This document shows, one piece after another, positions 8,741 through 16,655 of a DNA stretch of 64,000 bases. The stretch comes from Algisphaera agarilytica (GTDB taxonomy: Bacteria > Planctomycetota > Phycisphaerae > Phycisphaerales > Phycisphaeraceae): the NCBI RefSeq assembly GCF_014207595.1, contig NZ_JACHGY010000001.1, forward strand, positions 4,037,648 to 4,101,647, written 5' to 3'. The notes under the pieces were generated by a model. It saw only the letters and a list, made by a program, of their open reading frames with translations, had not been told where the DNA came from and searched no databases. Made by a program: the position numbers and the translations under genes. The stretch's first letter is position 1. Each line of letters begins with the position of its first letter.

Positions 8741-9787
8741 ATGCGAACGATCTTTTTTGGAGTCTTGACCAGCTTTGCTTTGGCGTGGTTCAGCGTCGGG
8801 CAGCCCGCCCTTGCCGCGGGCGGCGGGCCCGAGGCGGAAGCCGATCCGTTTGCCGAACCCAACGAGAACGCCCCCGCCGAAGCCGAACCCTTCGCCGACG
8901 CCTTAGCTGAAGACCCGGGTATCGAGCTGAACCTGGTGCCGTCGAATTTCAACCTCAACCGGTCGATCAGCTTCGACGACCAGGGCGAGCCCCGCCACCG
9001 AAACAACCAGCTCTCGATCAACTTCCGTTGCTTCTACGAGACCGACACGAAGCCGCTGTCGTACCGCGATATCGAGATCACCTCGGTCATCACCTCGGCG
9101 GGCGAAGAGCTGGAGGTCGATCCCAATCGGCAGAACCGCCACCAGCAGCAGATCCACGCCAACCGTCAGCGCAACGGCAAGCCCTACTTCGATATCTACG
9201 TCAACCTCCCCGCTCCGTCGCGACACGCCGACGAGATCACCGAGCTCCGGGGCAAGCTCAAGATGGAGCTATCCCAAGGCCCCGAACGGGTGCTGCGTTT
9301 CTCGCCGTTATCGGATTACGTGGATAAAAAGTTCCGCGTCACGGACATGGACGACTCGCCGATGTCGATCAGCTTGATCGAGGCCCACAACAACCAGCCG
9401 GCCATGATCGAGTGGCGATACGCCCGTTCGATCGAGCCGCTGATCCAGGAGATCAAGTTCTACCGGCGGAACGGCGTCGAGTTTGAAGCGAACCGCCACG
9501 GGGGCAATAGCGACAACACCAGCCGCAGCCAACGCTTCTCCGTGGGGCCGGCCGACGATGTGATCATGGTCGTGCGTCTGTTCCGGCAGACGCGCACCGT
9601 TGAAGTCCCCTTCGTGGTAAGGGATATGCCGCTGCCGGTCGCTGAGCCGCGGGGGCCGCGTTTTGATCTGGCGATCGCCACCGAGCCGCTGGGCGGAGCG
9701 GTCGGGCTCGAGCCGGTTGACGGTGAGGTGCCCGTGGGCCCGGGCGCTCCCGGTGAGAACGACCTGCCCATCATCATTTTGGAGTGA
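8741..9787 (+). CDS. Secreted protein of unknown function
   Basis: A 348-residue protein with a typical signal peptide (about residues 1-25, ending QPALAAG). An Ala/Pro/Glu-rich low-complexity stretch with two DPF/EPF-A repeats follows, then a long domain rich in predicted beta strands. I recognise no enzyme motif. ATG 8741 is preferred because GGGAG precedes it by about 8 bases and the signal peptide begins there. An in-frame ATG at 8705 lies 6 bases after a TATACT box and could be a leaderless start adding 12 residues. It is convergent with the photolyase gene, with 6 bases between the stops. Confidence 0.7.
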   Translation: MRTIFFGVLTSFALAWFSVGQPALAAGGGPEAEADPFAEPNENAPAEAEPFADALAEDPGIELNLVPSNFNLNRSISFDDQGEPRHRNNQLSINFRCFYETDTKPLSYRDIEITSVITSAGEELEVDPNRQNRHQQQIHANRQRNGKPYFDIYVNLPAPSRHADEITELRGKLKMELSQGPERVLRFSPLSDYVDKKFRVTDMDDSPMSISLIEAHNNQPAMIEWRYARSIEPLIQEIKFYRRNGVEFEANRHGGNSDNTSRSQRFSVGPADDVIMVVRLFRQTRTVEVPFVVRDMPLPVAEPRGPRFDLAIATEPLGGAVGLEPVDGEVPVGPGAPGENDLPIIILE

Positions 9788-9793
9788 CGGTGT

Positions 9794-11269
9794 TCACTGC
9801 CCCTTAACCGCGTCGAGCGCGGCCAGCGCCGAGTCGCGGGCCTGCTTGTGATCGACGATGGGGTACGGGTACGTTTCGCCCAGCGTGATGCCCGCCGCGG
9901 CGAGCTGCATCGGCGGAGCCTCCCACGGCTTGTGCAAGATGCGGTCGGGCAAGGCCGCGATCTCCGGCACCCACTGCCGGACATACTCACCGTCCTTGTC
10001 AAACTTCTCGCCCTGCAGGATCGGGTTGAAGATGCGGAAGTACGGCGCCGCGTCCGCCCCGCAGCCCCCGGCCCACTGCCAGCCCAAAGTGTTGTTCGCC
10101 AAGTCCGCATCCAACAGCGTGTCCCAGAACCACTCGGCACCCTGTTCCCACGAAATCAACAAGTCTTTCACGAGAAACGACGCGACGATCATCCGCACCC
10201 GGTTGTGCATCCAGCCGGTGGCGTACAGCTCACGCATCCCCGCGTCGATGATCGGGTAACCCGTCTGACCGCGCTGCCAATTTTTGAGATGCTCGGCATC
10301 TTCTTTCCACGGGAAGCGGGCGTATTTCTTCTGCAGCGGCTCGCGTGGCGTCTCGGGGAAGTGGTAGAGCACGTGGTAGGCGAATTCACGCCAACCCAGT
10401 TCCTGGACGTAGTGTTCGCACTGCTTGAGTTCGTCCTTGGAGAGGTTGCGTCGGCCGTCGGCCATGAATTTGCGGGCGGCGTGGTAGCACTGCCGCGGGC
10501 TGATCTCGCCGTGCACAAGGTGGGGCGAGAGCTTGGAGGTTCCGGGCTTGGCGGGGAAGTTGCGGTCGTCTTTGTATTGGCGGATCGCGTCGTCGAGGAA
10601 GGTGTCGAGTTTTTCCTGCGCCGCGGGTTCGCCGGGGGTGAACGCCTCGGCCAGGCCGTCTTTCCAGTCCCGCGTGGGTTCGAGGCCGAGGGCTTCGAGT
10701 ACGACCGATGCCGGCCACTGACTCGGCGCGGGGATCGACTCGGGCGCTTCGCGCGGCAGGTCGGGAGTGGGCTGGTTCTTCGCGTTCCGCCAGAACGGCG
10801 AGAACACTTTGTACGGCCCCCCGCCGCCGGTCTCGATTTCCCAGGGCTCGTAGAGCAGGTGGCTGTTGAAACTCTCCGCGGCAATCGAACGCTCGTCACG
10901 CAACCAACGCTTGATGTTCTGGTCACGCTCGATCGAGGCCGGCTCGTAGCGCCGGTTCCAGAACACCGCGCACGCGGATGTTTGCGTGATCAATTCTTCG
11001 AGAACTTCTTGGGTGGGGCCTTCACGAAGCACAAGCTGAGAGCCAAGCGCTTTCAGCGATTGATCCAGGGACCTAAGCGAGTGGTGCAGCCACCACCGCC
11101 GCGCGCCGCCCGCCGCCCAACCGCCCTCTTCTTCCGGCGACCAGATGTACACCGGCACCACCGCCCCGCCCTGTTCGTTTGCACGCTCCACCGCCGCGAG
11201 CAGCGCGGGGTTGTCCGCCAAACGCAGATCCTGTCGGAACCAGACGATCGTCACCGGGGCTTGATTCAT
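9794..11269 (-). CDS. phr: Deoxyribodipyrimidine photolyase (CPD class I)
   Basis: A 491-residue cryptochrome/photolyase. The N-terminal Rossmann-like antenna domain begins VWFRQDLRLADNP. The FAD-binding domain includes YPIIDAGMREL, TGWMHNRVRM, SFLVKDLL, ADLANNTLGWQW and YFRIFNP, the hallmark of bacterial class I enzymes that use light to split cyclobutane pyrimidine dimers. The length is slightly above the usual 470. It follows the TIGR01777 gene on the same strand by 16 bases, a pairing seen in light-induced gene sets of other bacteria. The separate uvrB gene at 16656 gives this stretch a second UV-repair function. Confidence 0.95.
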   Translation of the reverse strand: MNQAPVTIVWFRQDLRLADNPALLAAVERANEQGGAVVPVYIWSPEEEGGWAAGGARRWWLHHSLRSLDQSLKALGSQLVLREGPTQEVLEELITQTSACAVFWNRRYEPASIERDQNIKRWLRDERSIAAESFNSHLLYEPWEIETGGGGPYKVFSPFWRNAKNQPTPDLPREAPESIPAPSQWPASVVLEALGLEPTRDWKDGLAEAFTPGEPAAQEKLDTFLDDAIRQYKDDRNFPAKPGTSKLSPHLVHGEISPRQCYHAARKFMADGRRNLSKDELKQCEHYVQELGWREFAYHVLYHFPETPREPLQKKYARFPWKEDAEHLKNWQRGQTGYPIIDAGMRELYATGWMHNRVRMIVASFLVKDLLISWEQGAEWFWDTLLDADLANNTLGWQWAGGCGADAAPYFRIFNPILQGEKFDKDGEYVRQWVPEIAALPDRILHKPWEAPPMQLAAAGITLGETYPYPIVDHKQARDSALAALDAVKGQ

Positions 11270-11285
11270 GCCTGTTCATAGGCGG

Positions 11286-12635
11286 CTAAGGACGCCCAAG
11301 CAACTCGCGGAGCGCTTGTTCGAGGTGGGGCTGACGGAAAGTGAAGCCCGAGCCCGTCAGACGCATCGGCTCGACCCGCTGGCCGGCGAGCAGGGCTTCG
11401 TCTGCCATGCCGCCAAACGCCCGGCGCAACGCAAATCGCGGCGCGGGGAAGACCGTGGGACGACGCAAGACCCGCCCCAGCGTTTTGGTGAACTCGCGGT
11501 TGGTCACCGGCTCGGGTGCGACCAGATTCACCGGCCCGCTCATCTTCCGGTCGAAGATCGCGTGCATCATCGCCCGGATATGGTCGTCCAGCGTGATCCA
11601 GCTCATGTATTGATCGCCCCGCCCGAGTCGACCCCCGAGGCCCATCTTGAAGATCGGCAGCATCTTTTTCAGCGCCCCGCCGCGCGGGTGCAGCACGATG
11701 CCCGTACGCAGATTCACCACCCGGATGCCGATGTCCGTGGCGGTCTGGGTCGCGGCCTCCCACTCTCGGCCAACGTCGGCCAGGAAGCCCTCGCCCGCGG
11801 CGGAGTCTTCGGTGAGCAGGGAATCGCCGCGGTTGCCGTAGTACCCGATCGCCGACCCGCTGAGCATGACTCGGGGTCGGGCTTCCTGGGGCATACGCGA
11901 CAGCTGTTCGCACAGCAGGCGGGTGCGGTCGACGCGGCTGCGGTGGATCCGGCTACGCACGTCTTCGCTCCAACGCTGCGCGATCGGCTCGCCCGCTAGG
12001 TGGACCAGCACGTCCGCCCCGGCGATCGCGTCCAGGTCGAAGGTGAGGCCGTCGCGGCGTGCGACCGGCCGCGGTTGGTGGCCGCCCGTGCTGAGGAACG
12101 CCGACAACGCCCGCCCCAGCATGCCCGACGCGCCGGTGATCGCCACCGTCAGGCTGCGTCCCCGGGTGAAATTCTGGTGGTCAACCATGTCCGCCACGAG
12201 CGTCGCGTGGCGGTGGTCGAACATCTTCTTGATCTGCTTGCGGATGAACAGGGCATACGCCAGGCTGCCCAACGGGCCGAACGGCGGCTTCAGTTCGATC
12301 GAGTCCCGCATGACACACCGAAGCGCGTTGCCGTCGAGCGTGGGCTCAACGCGGTGGGTGTGGACCCACTCAGAGAACGGGCCGGACACCTGCCGGTCTT
12401 TGAACTGCAGGCCCGCGATGAAGTCTTCGTGTTCGGCGACCCACTTGCGGGGCCAGGGGGCCATGACGCGGAGGGTGACACGCTCGCCGTCACGGATGCC
12501 GCCGAACTCGAGCACCTTGGTGTTGTCCCAGGGCGGGGTGAGCCGCTCAAAAGCGCCGGGCCGGGTATGCCACGCGAACACCTCGTGCTGCGGTGCGGGG
12601 ATCTCGGTGACTTTCTCGAATCGGCGTTTGAACAT
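11286..12635 (-). CDS. TIGR01777-type epimerase with N-terminal SRPBCC domain
   Basis: A 449-residue two-domain protein. Residues 1-150 form a SRPBCC cyclase/coenzyme-binding-like domain (FEKVTEIPAPQHEVFAWH, PWDNTKV, FSEWVHTHRVEP). The rest is a short-chain dehydrogenase-like NAD(P) domain with VAITGASGMLGRAL, VHLAGEPIAQRW, MLSGSAIGYYGNRG and a C-terminal DUF1731-like end (LLAGQRVEPMRLTGSGFTF). The substrate of this family is not known. The chosen ATG at 12635 has no clear ribosome site, but a TACCAT box lies 7 bases upstream, so it may be leaderless. An upstream frame to 12707 would overlap the divergent methyltransferase promoter. Confidence 0.88.
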   Translation of the reverse strand: MFKRRFEKVTEIPAPQHEVFAWHTRPGAFERLTPPWDNTKVLEFGGIRDGERVTLRVMAPWPRKWVAEHEDFIAGLQFKDRQVSGPFSEWVHTHRVEPTLDGNALRCVMRDSIELKPPFGPLGSLAYALFIRKQIKKMFDHRHATLVADMVDHQNFTRGRSLTVAITGASGMLGRALSAFLSTGGHQPRPVARRDGLTFDLDAIAGADVLVHLAGEPIAQRWSEDVRSRIHRSRVDRTRLLCEQLSRMPQEARPRVMLSGSAIGYYGNRGDSLLTEDSAAGEGFLADVGREWEAATQTATDIGIRVVNLRTGIVLHPRGGALKKMLPIFKMGLGGRLGRGDQYMSWITLDDHIRAMMHAIFDRKMSGPVNLVAPEPVTNREFTKTLGRVLRRPTVFPAPRFALRRAFGGMADEALLAGQRVEPMRLTGSGFTFRQPHLEQALRELLGRP

Positions 12636-12642
12636 GAGGTGT

Positions 12643-12648
12643 ATGGTA
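12643..12648 (-). promoter_or_regulatory. Putative -10 box (TACCAT) before the TIGR01777 gene
   Basis: TACCAT on the minus strand is separated from the ATG at 12635 by 7 bases, and no Shine-Dalgarno is present. This would make a leaderless or nearly leaderless mRNA. No -35 consensus is obvious. Confidence 0.35.
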
Positions 12649-12697
12649 GACCCAAAGGGCTCGGGCTTCACCACCGGGCCAGCCCCAAAGCGGTGCA

Positions 12698-12703
12698 TAT
12701 ACT
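12698..12703 (+). promoter_or_regulatory. Putative -10 box (TATACT) of the polyketide operon
   Basis: TATACT lies 6 bases before the ATG at 12710, with no Shine-Dalgarno between. Transcription would begin at or next to the start codon. The divergent TIGR01777 promoter is 50 bases away, so one regulator could act on both. Confidence 0.42.
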
Positions 12704-12709
12704 TCACGC

Positions 12710-13471
12710 ATGGATGCGATCGCGACGACGCAACCCGAACTTCCGCCCAGCGTCTCGCAGAGGCGTCTGGTGCCGGAGGTGATGGACGACCCCGAGCTCG
12801 ACCCGGCGTTGCACGAAGCGGCGCTGCGCGGACTGGGGCGGATCAACCGCGTGTCCCGGTCGGCGGCTATGTTGTGGCCCTCGATCGAGAAAGCAGCGGC
12901 GAGAAACTCCGGACGGGTTCTCCGTGTGTTGGACCTGGCCTGCGGGGGCGGCGACGTGCTGATCCAGCTCGCCCGTGGTGCGAAACGCAAAGGACTGCGG
13001 GTGGCGTTTGCCGGGGCTGATGTCAGCCCGGTGGCCCTGGACTTCGCCGCCGAGCAAGCCCGGCAAGCGGGGTTAGAGATCGATTGGATCCCGATCGATG
13101 TGTTCGAGCAGCCGCTGCCCGATTCGTTCGACCTCACCATGAACAGCCTCTTCATGCACCACCTCACAGCCGAGCAGGCGGTGGCGGTGTTCGGAAAGAT
13201 GAAAGCGGCGTCGCCTACCGTGCTGATCAACGACCTGCGTCGCGGCCCGGTCGCCTACGCCATCACGGTTGCGGGCACCCGTCTGCTGTCGCGCAGCCCG
13301 GTGGTCCACGTGGACGGCCCGCGTTCGGTCCGCGCGGCGTGGACCCCGAAGGAACTGCTGGCCCTCGCCCACGCCGCGGGTTTGCAGGGCGCGACCGTGC
13401 AACACCGCTTCCCCTGGCGGATGCTACTGAAATGGAACGCTTCCTCGGCAGATAAGGGAGGCGTGTCGTGA
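12710..13471 (+). CDS. Class I SAM-dependent methyltransferase of the polyketide operon
   Basis: A 253-residue soluble methyltransferase. Motif I VLDLACGGGDV lies near residue 80, followed by an acidic residue after strand 2 (FAGADVS), FDLTMNSLFMHHL and the later helix/strand pattern. It is the first gene of a three-gene operon with a flavoprotein and a type III polyketide synthase, and its stop overlaps the flavoprotein start (GTGA). By analogy with polyketide operons of the srs kind, it probably methylates a phenolic or quinone lipid made by the synthase. The exact substrate is inference. A TATACT box 6 bases upstream suggests a leaderless mRNA. Confidence 0.87.
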   Translation: MDAIATTQPELPPSVSQRRLVPEVMDDPELDPALHEAALRGLGRINRVSRSAAMLWPSIEKAAARNSGRVLRVLDLACGGGDVLIQLARGAKRKGLRVAFAGADVSPVALDFAAEQARQAGLEIDWIPIDVFEQPLPDSFDLTMNSLFMHHLTAEQAVAVFGKMKAASPTVLINDLRRGPVAYAITVAGTRLLSRSPVVHVDGPRSVRAAWTPKELLALAHAAGLQGATVQHRFPWRMLLKWNASSADKGGVS

Positions 13472-14655
13472 GTGAAACATGCATCGACGCCGTGGTGATC
13501 GGGGCGGGGCCCGCTGGCGCACTGGCAGCGCGTGGATTGGCGTTGCAAGGCCACTCGGTGTGGCTAGTCGACAAGCAATCGTTCCCACGCCCGAAAGTTT
13601 GCGGGTGCTGCCTGAATCAATACGCGATCACCTCGCTGGAGCGGGTTGGAATCACCGGATTGGTCGAGCGACTCGGCGGTCGACCCCTGGAGCGGTTGCA
13701 CATGATCGCGGGTGGCAGGTCAGCAGATGTGCCGTTGCCACGCGGGGTGTCGCTGTCACGCGGGGCGCTGGACGGGGCATTGATCGAAGCGGCAAAGTTG
13801 GCCGGGGCGGACTTCATCGACGGCGTCTCCGCCAAAGTGCAGACGCTTGGCGGGACCGCCGAGGAAGGACACCGGGTGTCGCTGGGCTCGGGCAACTCGG
13901 TGGTGGCACGCGTGCTGGTCATCGCCGACGGCCTGGGCGGGTCCAGCCTCTCGGCGGTCGAAGGCTACCGCGTCGAGACCGCCCCGGCCTCGCGCATCGG
14001 CCTGGGCGGCGTGACCCGATCACCCGTCACTCAACCCACGATCCCCCGCGGCACGATCGCGATGGCTTGTGGCCAGGACGGGTACCTCGGCGTGGTCGAA
14101 CTCGAAGACGGCCGGCTCGACTTCGCCGCCGCCATCGATGCCGCCGCCATCAAGCAAGCGGGCGGGATCGCGCAGGCGGCGCGACGGCTCGTCGAGCAGT
14201 CCGGGCTTGGCGATCACGATTGGCCGATGGACGACGTCGAACGCTGGCGAGCCACCCCGGCCCTGACGCGTACCCGCAAGCGTATCGCGGGGCCGGGGCT
14301 GTTCGTCGTGGGAGATGCCGCGGGCTACGTTGAGCCGTTTACCGGCGAGGGGATGGCTTGGGCGATCGCGGGCGGGAGTGCCGTCAGCGAAGTTGCGTCC
14401 GAAGCGGTCCAGAAATGGGACACCTCTCAAGAAATCAGGTGGGTCGAACGCCACCGCGCCCGTATCCGCAACCGCCAGGCGGGGTGCAAGCTGGTGGCCG
14501 CAACGCTGCGTCGGCCGTGGTTAACACGCGTGGTGGTGCGATCGCTGTCCGCCTGGCCGGGCATCGCCAACCCGTTGGTCCGTCGCATCGCCGCCCCCGC
14601 AACCGCAAGTGATCCTGCTCCAACGCCATACACAAGGGAAGGATCATTCGCATGA
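13468..14655 (+). CDS. FAD-dependent oxidoreductase (geranylgeranyl reductase/hydroxylase-like)
   Basis: A 395-residue flavoprotein. The N-terminal dinucleotide motif VIGAGPAGALAARGLA is followed by VDKQSFPRPKVCGCCLN, the signature of the GGR/PHBH-like family. The second FAD motif, VVGDAAGYVEPFTGEGM, lies near residue 280. It probably hydroxylates or reduces the lipid product of the neighbouring polyketide synthase. The start is GTG 13468, which overlaps the methyltransferase stop by 4 bases, and the gene's own stop overlaps the synthase start (ATGA). All three are therefore translated as a coupled set. Confidence 0.88.
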   Translation: MSETCIDAVVIGAGPAGALAARGLALQGHSVWLVDKQSFPRPKVCGCCLNQYAITSLERVGITGLVERLGGRPLERLHMIAGGRSADVPLPRGVSLSRGALDGALIEAAKLAGADFIDGVSAKVQTLGGTAEEGHRVSLGSGNSVVARVLVIADGLGGSSLSAVEGYRVETAPASRIGLGGVTRSPVTQPTIPRGTIAMACGQDGYLGVVELEDGRLDFAAAIDAAAIKQAGGIAQAARRLVEQSGLGDHDWPMDDVERWRATPALTRTRKRIAGPGLFVVGDAAGYVEPFTGEGMAWAIAGGSAVSEVASEAVQKWDTSQEIRWVERHRARIRNRQAGCKLVAATLRRPWLTRVVVRSLSAWPGIANPLVRRIAAPATASDPAPTPYTREGSFA

Positions 14656-15779
14656 GTCTTTTGATCCAGGGCCTGGGCACCGCACAACCGCCCCACGCGC
14701 TCGAACAAGAAGCCATGGCCGCCTCGGCTTTGCCCTGCTCCTGCAGCAACGAACGCCAGCGGAAGCTGCTGCCCACGCTCTACCGACGCGCCCACGTCGA
14801 ACGCCGCCACAGCGTGGTGGTCAACGCCAAGAACGGCCACGCCAAGCTGCCCGTGCACGACCGGATGCTGGCGTTCTACCCGCCCGCTTCCGACGCCAAC
14901 GACCGCGGGCCTTCGCTCTCCGACCGCATGCGTCGTTACCCCGAGGAAGCCCTGCCGTTGGCGCTCGATGCCTGCCGGTCGGCGCTGGACGACGCGGGTG
15001 TCGCCCCCAAACAGGTCGGACAACTCGTCGTTGTGTCCTGCACCGGTTTCTCCGCACCCGGGGTGGACATCGGACTGATCGATGCGTTGGGTTTACCGCC
15101 CACGGTTGGCCGAACGATGGTCGGCTTTATGGGCTGCCACGGCGCGATGAACGGGCTGCGTGTGGCGCGGAGCCTCGCCGATGCGATCACCGAGCCGGAT
15201 CAACACGTGCTGATGTGCTGCGTTGAGCTTTGCACCCTGCACTTCCAATACGGCTGGGACCCGCAGAAAGTCGTCGCCAACGCGTTGTTTGCCGACGGCG
15301 CTGCCGCGGTGGTCGGAAAGCCCGAACCCGTTGCGCGTCGAGACGACTCTTTTAACCTTCCGCGTGCCACGGCCCACGGCAGTTGCCTATTGCCCGACTC
15401 GCGTGACCTGATGACATGGATTATCCGGGACCACGGGTTTGAGATGACACTCTCGCCCAAGGTGCCCGACCTCATCCACCAGCACCTGCGTAACTGGATC
15501 GAACCCTGGCTGGCTGAGCAGAGCCTGACCGTTGAGCAGATTCAGGGCTGGGCGATCCACCCCGGCGGGCCGCGGGTTATCACGGCGGTGGAAGAATCGC
15601 TCGGATTGCCCGAAGGGGCCGGTGACGGTTCGCGGGAGGTGTTGCGCGAGTGTGGCAACATGTCCTCGCCGACGGTGCTGTTCATTCTGGACCGGCTCCG
15701 CCAGCAAGCCACCCCGCTTCCATGGGTCGCACTGGCGTTTGGCCCCGGCTTAACGATCGAAGCAACGCTGTTTCGTTAA
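14652..15779 (+). CDS. Type III polyketide synthase
   Basis: A 375-residue thiolase-fold enzyme of the chalcone/alkylresorcinol synthase family. The catalytic triad is complete: Cys162 in FMGCHGAMNGLR, His303 in GWAIHPGGPRVI and Asn336 in ECGNMSSPTVLF. Such enzymes extend a fatty acyl or aromatic CoA starter with malonyl-CoA and cyclise the chain to resorcinols or pyrones. The coupled methyltransferase and flavoprotein suggest that the product is further methylated and oxidised. The chain length and product cannot be read from sequence. It is convergent with the DUF547 gene (14 bases between stops). Confidence 0.95.
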   Translation: MSLLIQGLGTAQPPHALEQEAMAASALPCSCSNERQRKLLPTLYRRAHVERRHSVVVNAKNGHAKLPVHDRMLAFYPPASDANDRGPSLSDRMRRYPEEALPLALDACRSALDDAGVAPKQVGQLVVVSCTGFSAPGVDIGLIDALGLPPTVGRTMVGFMGCHGAMNGLRVARSLADAITEPDQHVLMCCVELCTLHFQYGWDPQKVVANALFADGAAAVVGKPEPVARRDDSFNLPRATAHGSCLLPDSRDLMTWIIRDHGFEMTLSPKVPDLIHQHLRNWIEPWLAEQSLTVEQIQGWAIHPGGPRVITAVEESLGLPEGAGDGSREVLRECGNMSSPTVLFILDRLRQQATPLPWVALAFGPGLTIEATLFR

Positions 15780-15793
15780 GCGGCACATACGGA

Positions 15794-16564
15794 CTACTTC
15801 TTGAGCGACGCCGCGTTCGCTTTGGAATTGAGCTTCCAGTCGTACGAGACGAATTGGATTTGGTCGGTCAGCGGTACACCCAATCGTTCGGTGGCGTAGG
15901 CCTTCCAATCCGGCCCGAAGTCTTGGCCGTACCACTCGAAGAGTTTGGTCACGGCCAGGCCGGACTGCTGCTTCACGGCGTAGCGTGGGTGGTTGAAGTT
16001 CAGCACATAGGCTTCTTGCTCGGCGAGCTGTTCTTCGAGCCGATCTGCGGTGTACGCCTCGGCCCGCAGCGGGGGGCAGGAGTAGGCGGCACACACCACG
16101 GCCCAGTGGATGCGGGGCTCGTCGAATTGCTTGCGGATGATTTCGTGCTCGAGTTGGTTGAGGCTGAGGGTGCGGCCGGCGAGGTTCCAGATTTCCTGGT
16201 CCCAGGGCTTGCCGCCGTGCAGGTCGGTGATGGATTGCGGGGCCTCGTCCCCATTGTAGTTGTCGAGAATGAGCTGGAGCGTGAACGCGTTGTAGGCGTT
16301 GATCAGGGTCGCGAGCCTGGCCTCGGGCTGATCGAGCAGCGGCAACGCTTCGGGGTCGGCCAGCGAATCCACATACCGGCGCAGCGCCTCGGGCTCGGCA
16401 TGCAACGCGTCGTAGTCCACGAAACCCGCGTCATCCACGTGGGCCTTGAGCAAGGCGTCGTAGCCATCGAAGGCGGACGGCTCGGCAACGCTGTTCGACG
16501 GGGCGAGCAGGGTCGCAACGGCAAGAATCACGGCGGTCAGGGGTAGGTTGACGAAACGTTGCAT
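15794..16564 (-). CDS. DUF547 domain secreted protein
   Basis: A 256-residue protein with a signal peptide (about residues 1-25, ending NSVAEP) and a DUF547 domain. The domain shows LINAYNAFTLQLIL, WDQEIWNLAGRTLSLNQLEHEIIRK, IHWAVVCAAYSCPPLR and a NFNHPRYAV-like segment. The Cys in SCPPLR is conserved in the family and suggests an unknown catalytic role. The start at 16564 has GGAG about 8 bases upstream and begins the signal peptide. It is divergent from uvrB with about 90 bases between starts. Confidence 0.88.
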   Translation of the reverse strand: MQRFVNLPLTAVILAVATLLAPSNSVAEPSAFDGYDALLKAHVDDAGFVDYDALHAEPEALRRYVDSLADPEALPLLDQPEARLATLINAYNAFTLQLILDNYNGDEAPQSITDLHGGKPWDQEIWNLAGRTLSLNQLEHEIIRKQFDEPRIHWAVVCAAYSCPPLRAEAYTADRLEEQLAEQEAYVLNFNHPRYAVKQQSGLAVTKLFEWYGQDFGPDWKAYATERLGVPLTDQIQFVSYDWKLNSKANAASLKK

Positions 16565-16640
16565 GGTGAGGGTCTCCGGTGTCGCGGGTCTAACCCCGCC
16601 AGGGGTGGATTGTATTCCCCGCACGGCGGAATCGGCGGCG

Positions 16641-16646
16641 TACAAT
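16641..16646 (+). promoter_or_regulatory. Putative -10 box (TACAAT) of uvrB
   Basis: TACAAT lies 9 bases before the uvrB ATG at 16656. No ribosome site is present between them, so the uvrB mRNA may be leaderless or have only a few bases of leader. No LexA-type box was recognised nearby. Confidence 0.42.
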
Positions 16647-16655
16647 CAAAGCCTC

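Noticed and set aside
9848..11281. Long open plus-strand frame across the photolyase gene
   Set aside because: It is the antisense of a clear photolyase. GC-rich codon bias keeps the opposite frame open, and the product has no domain.
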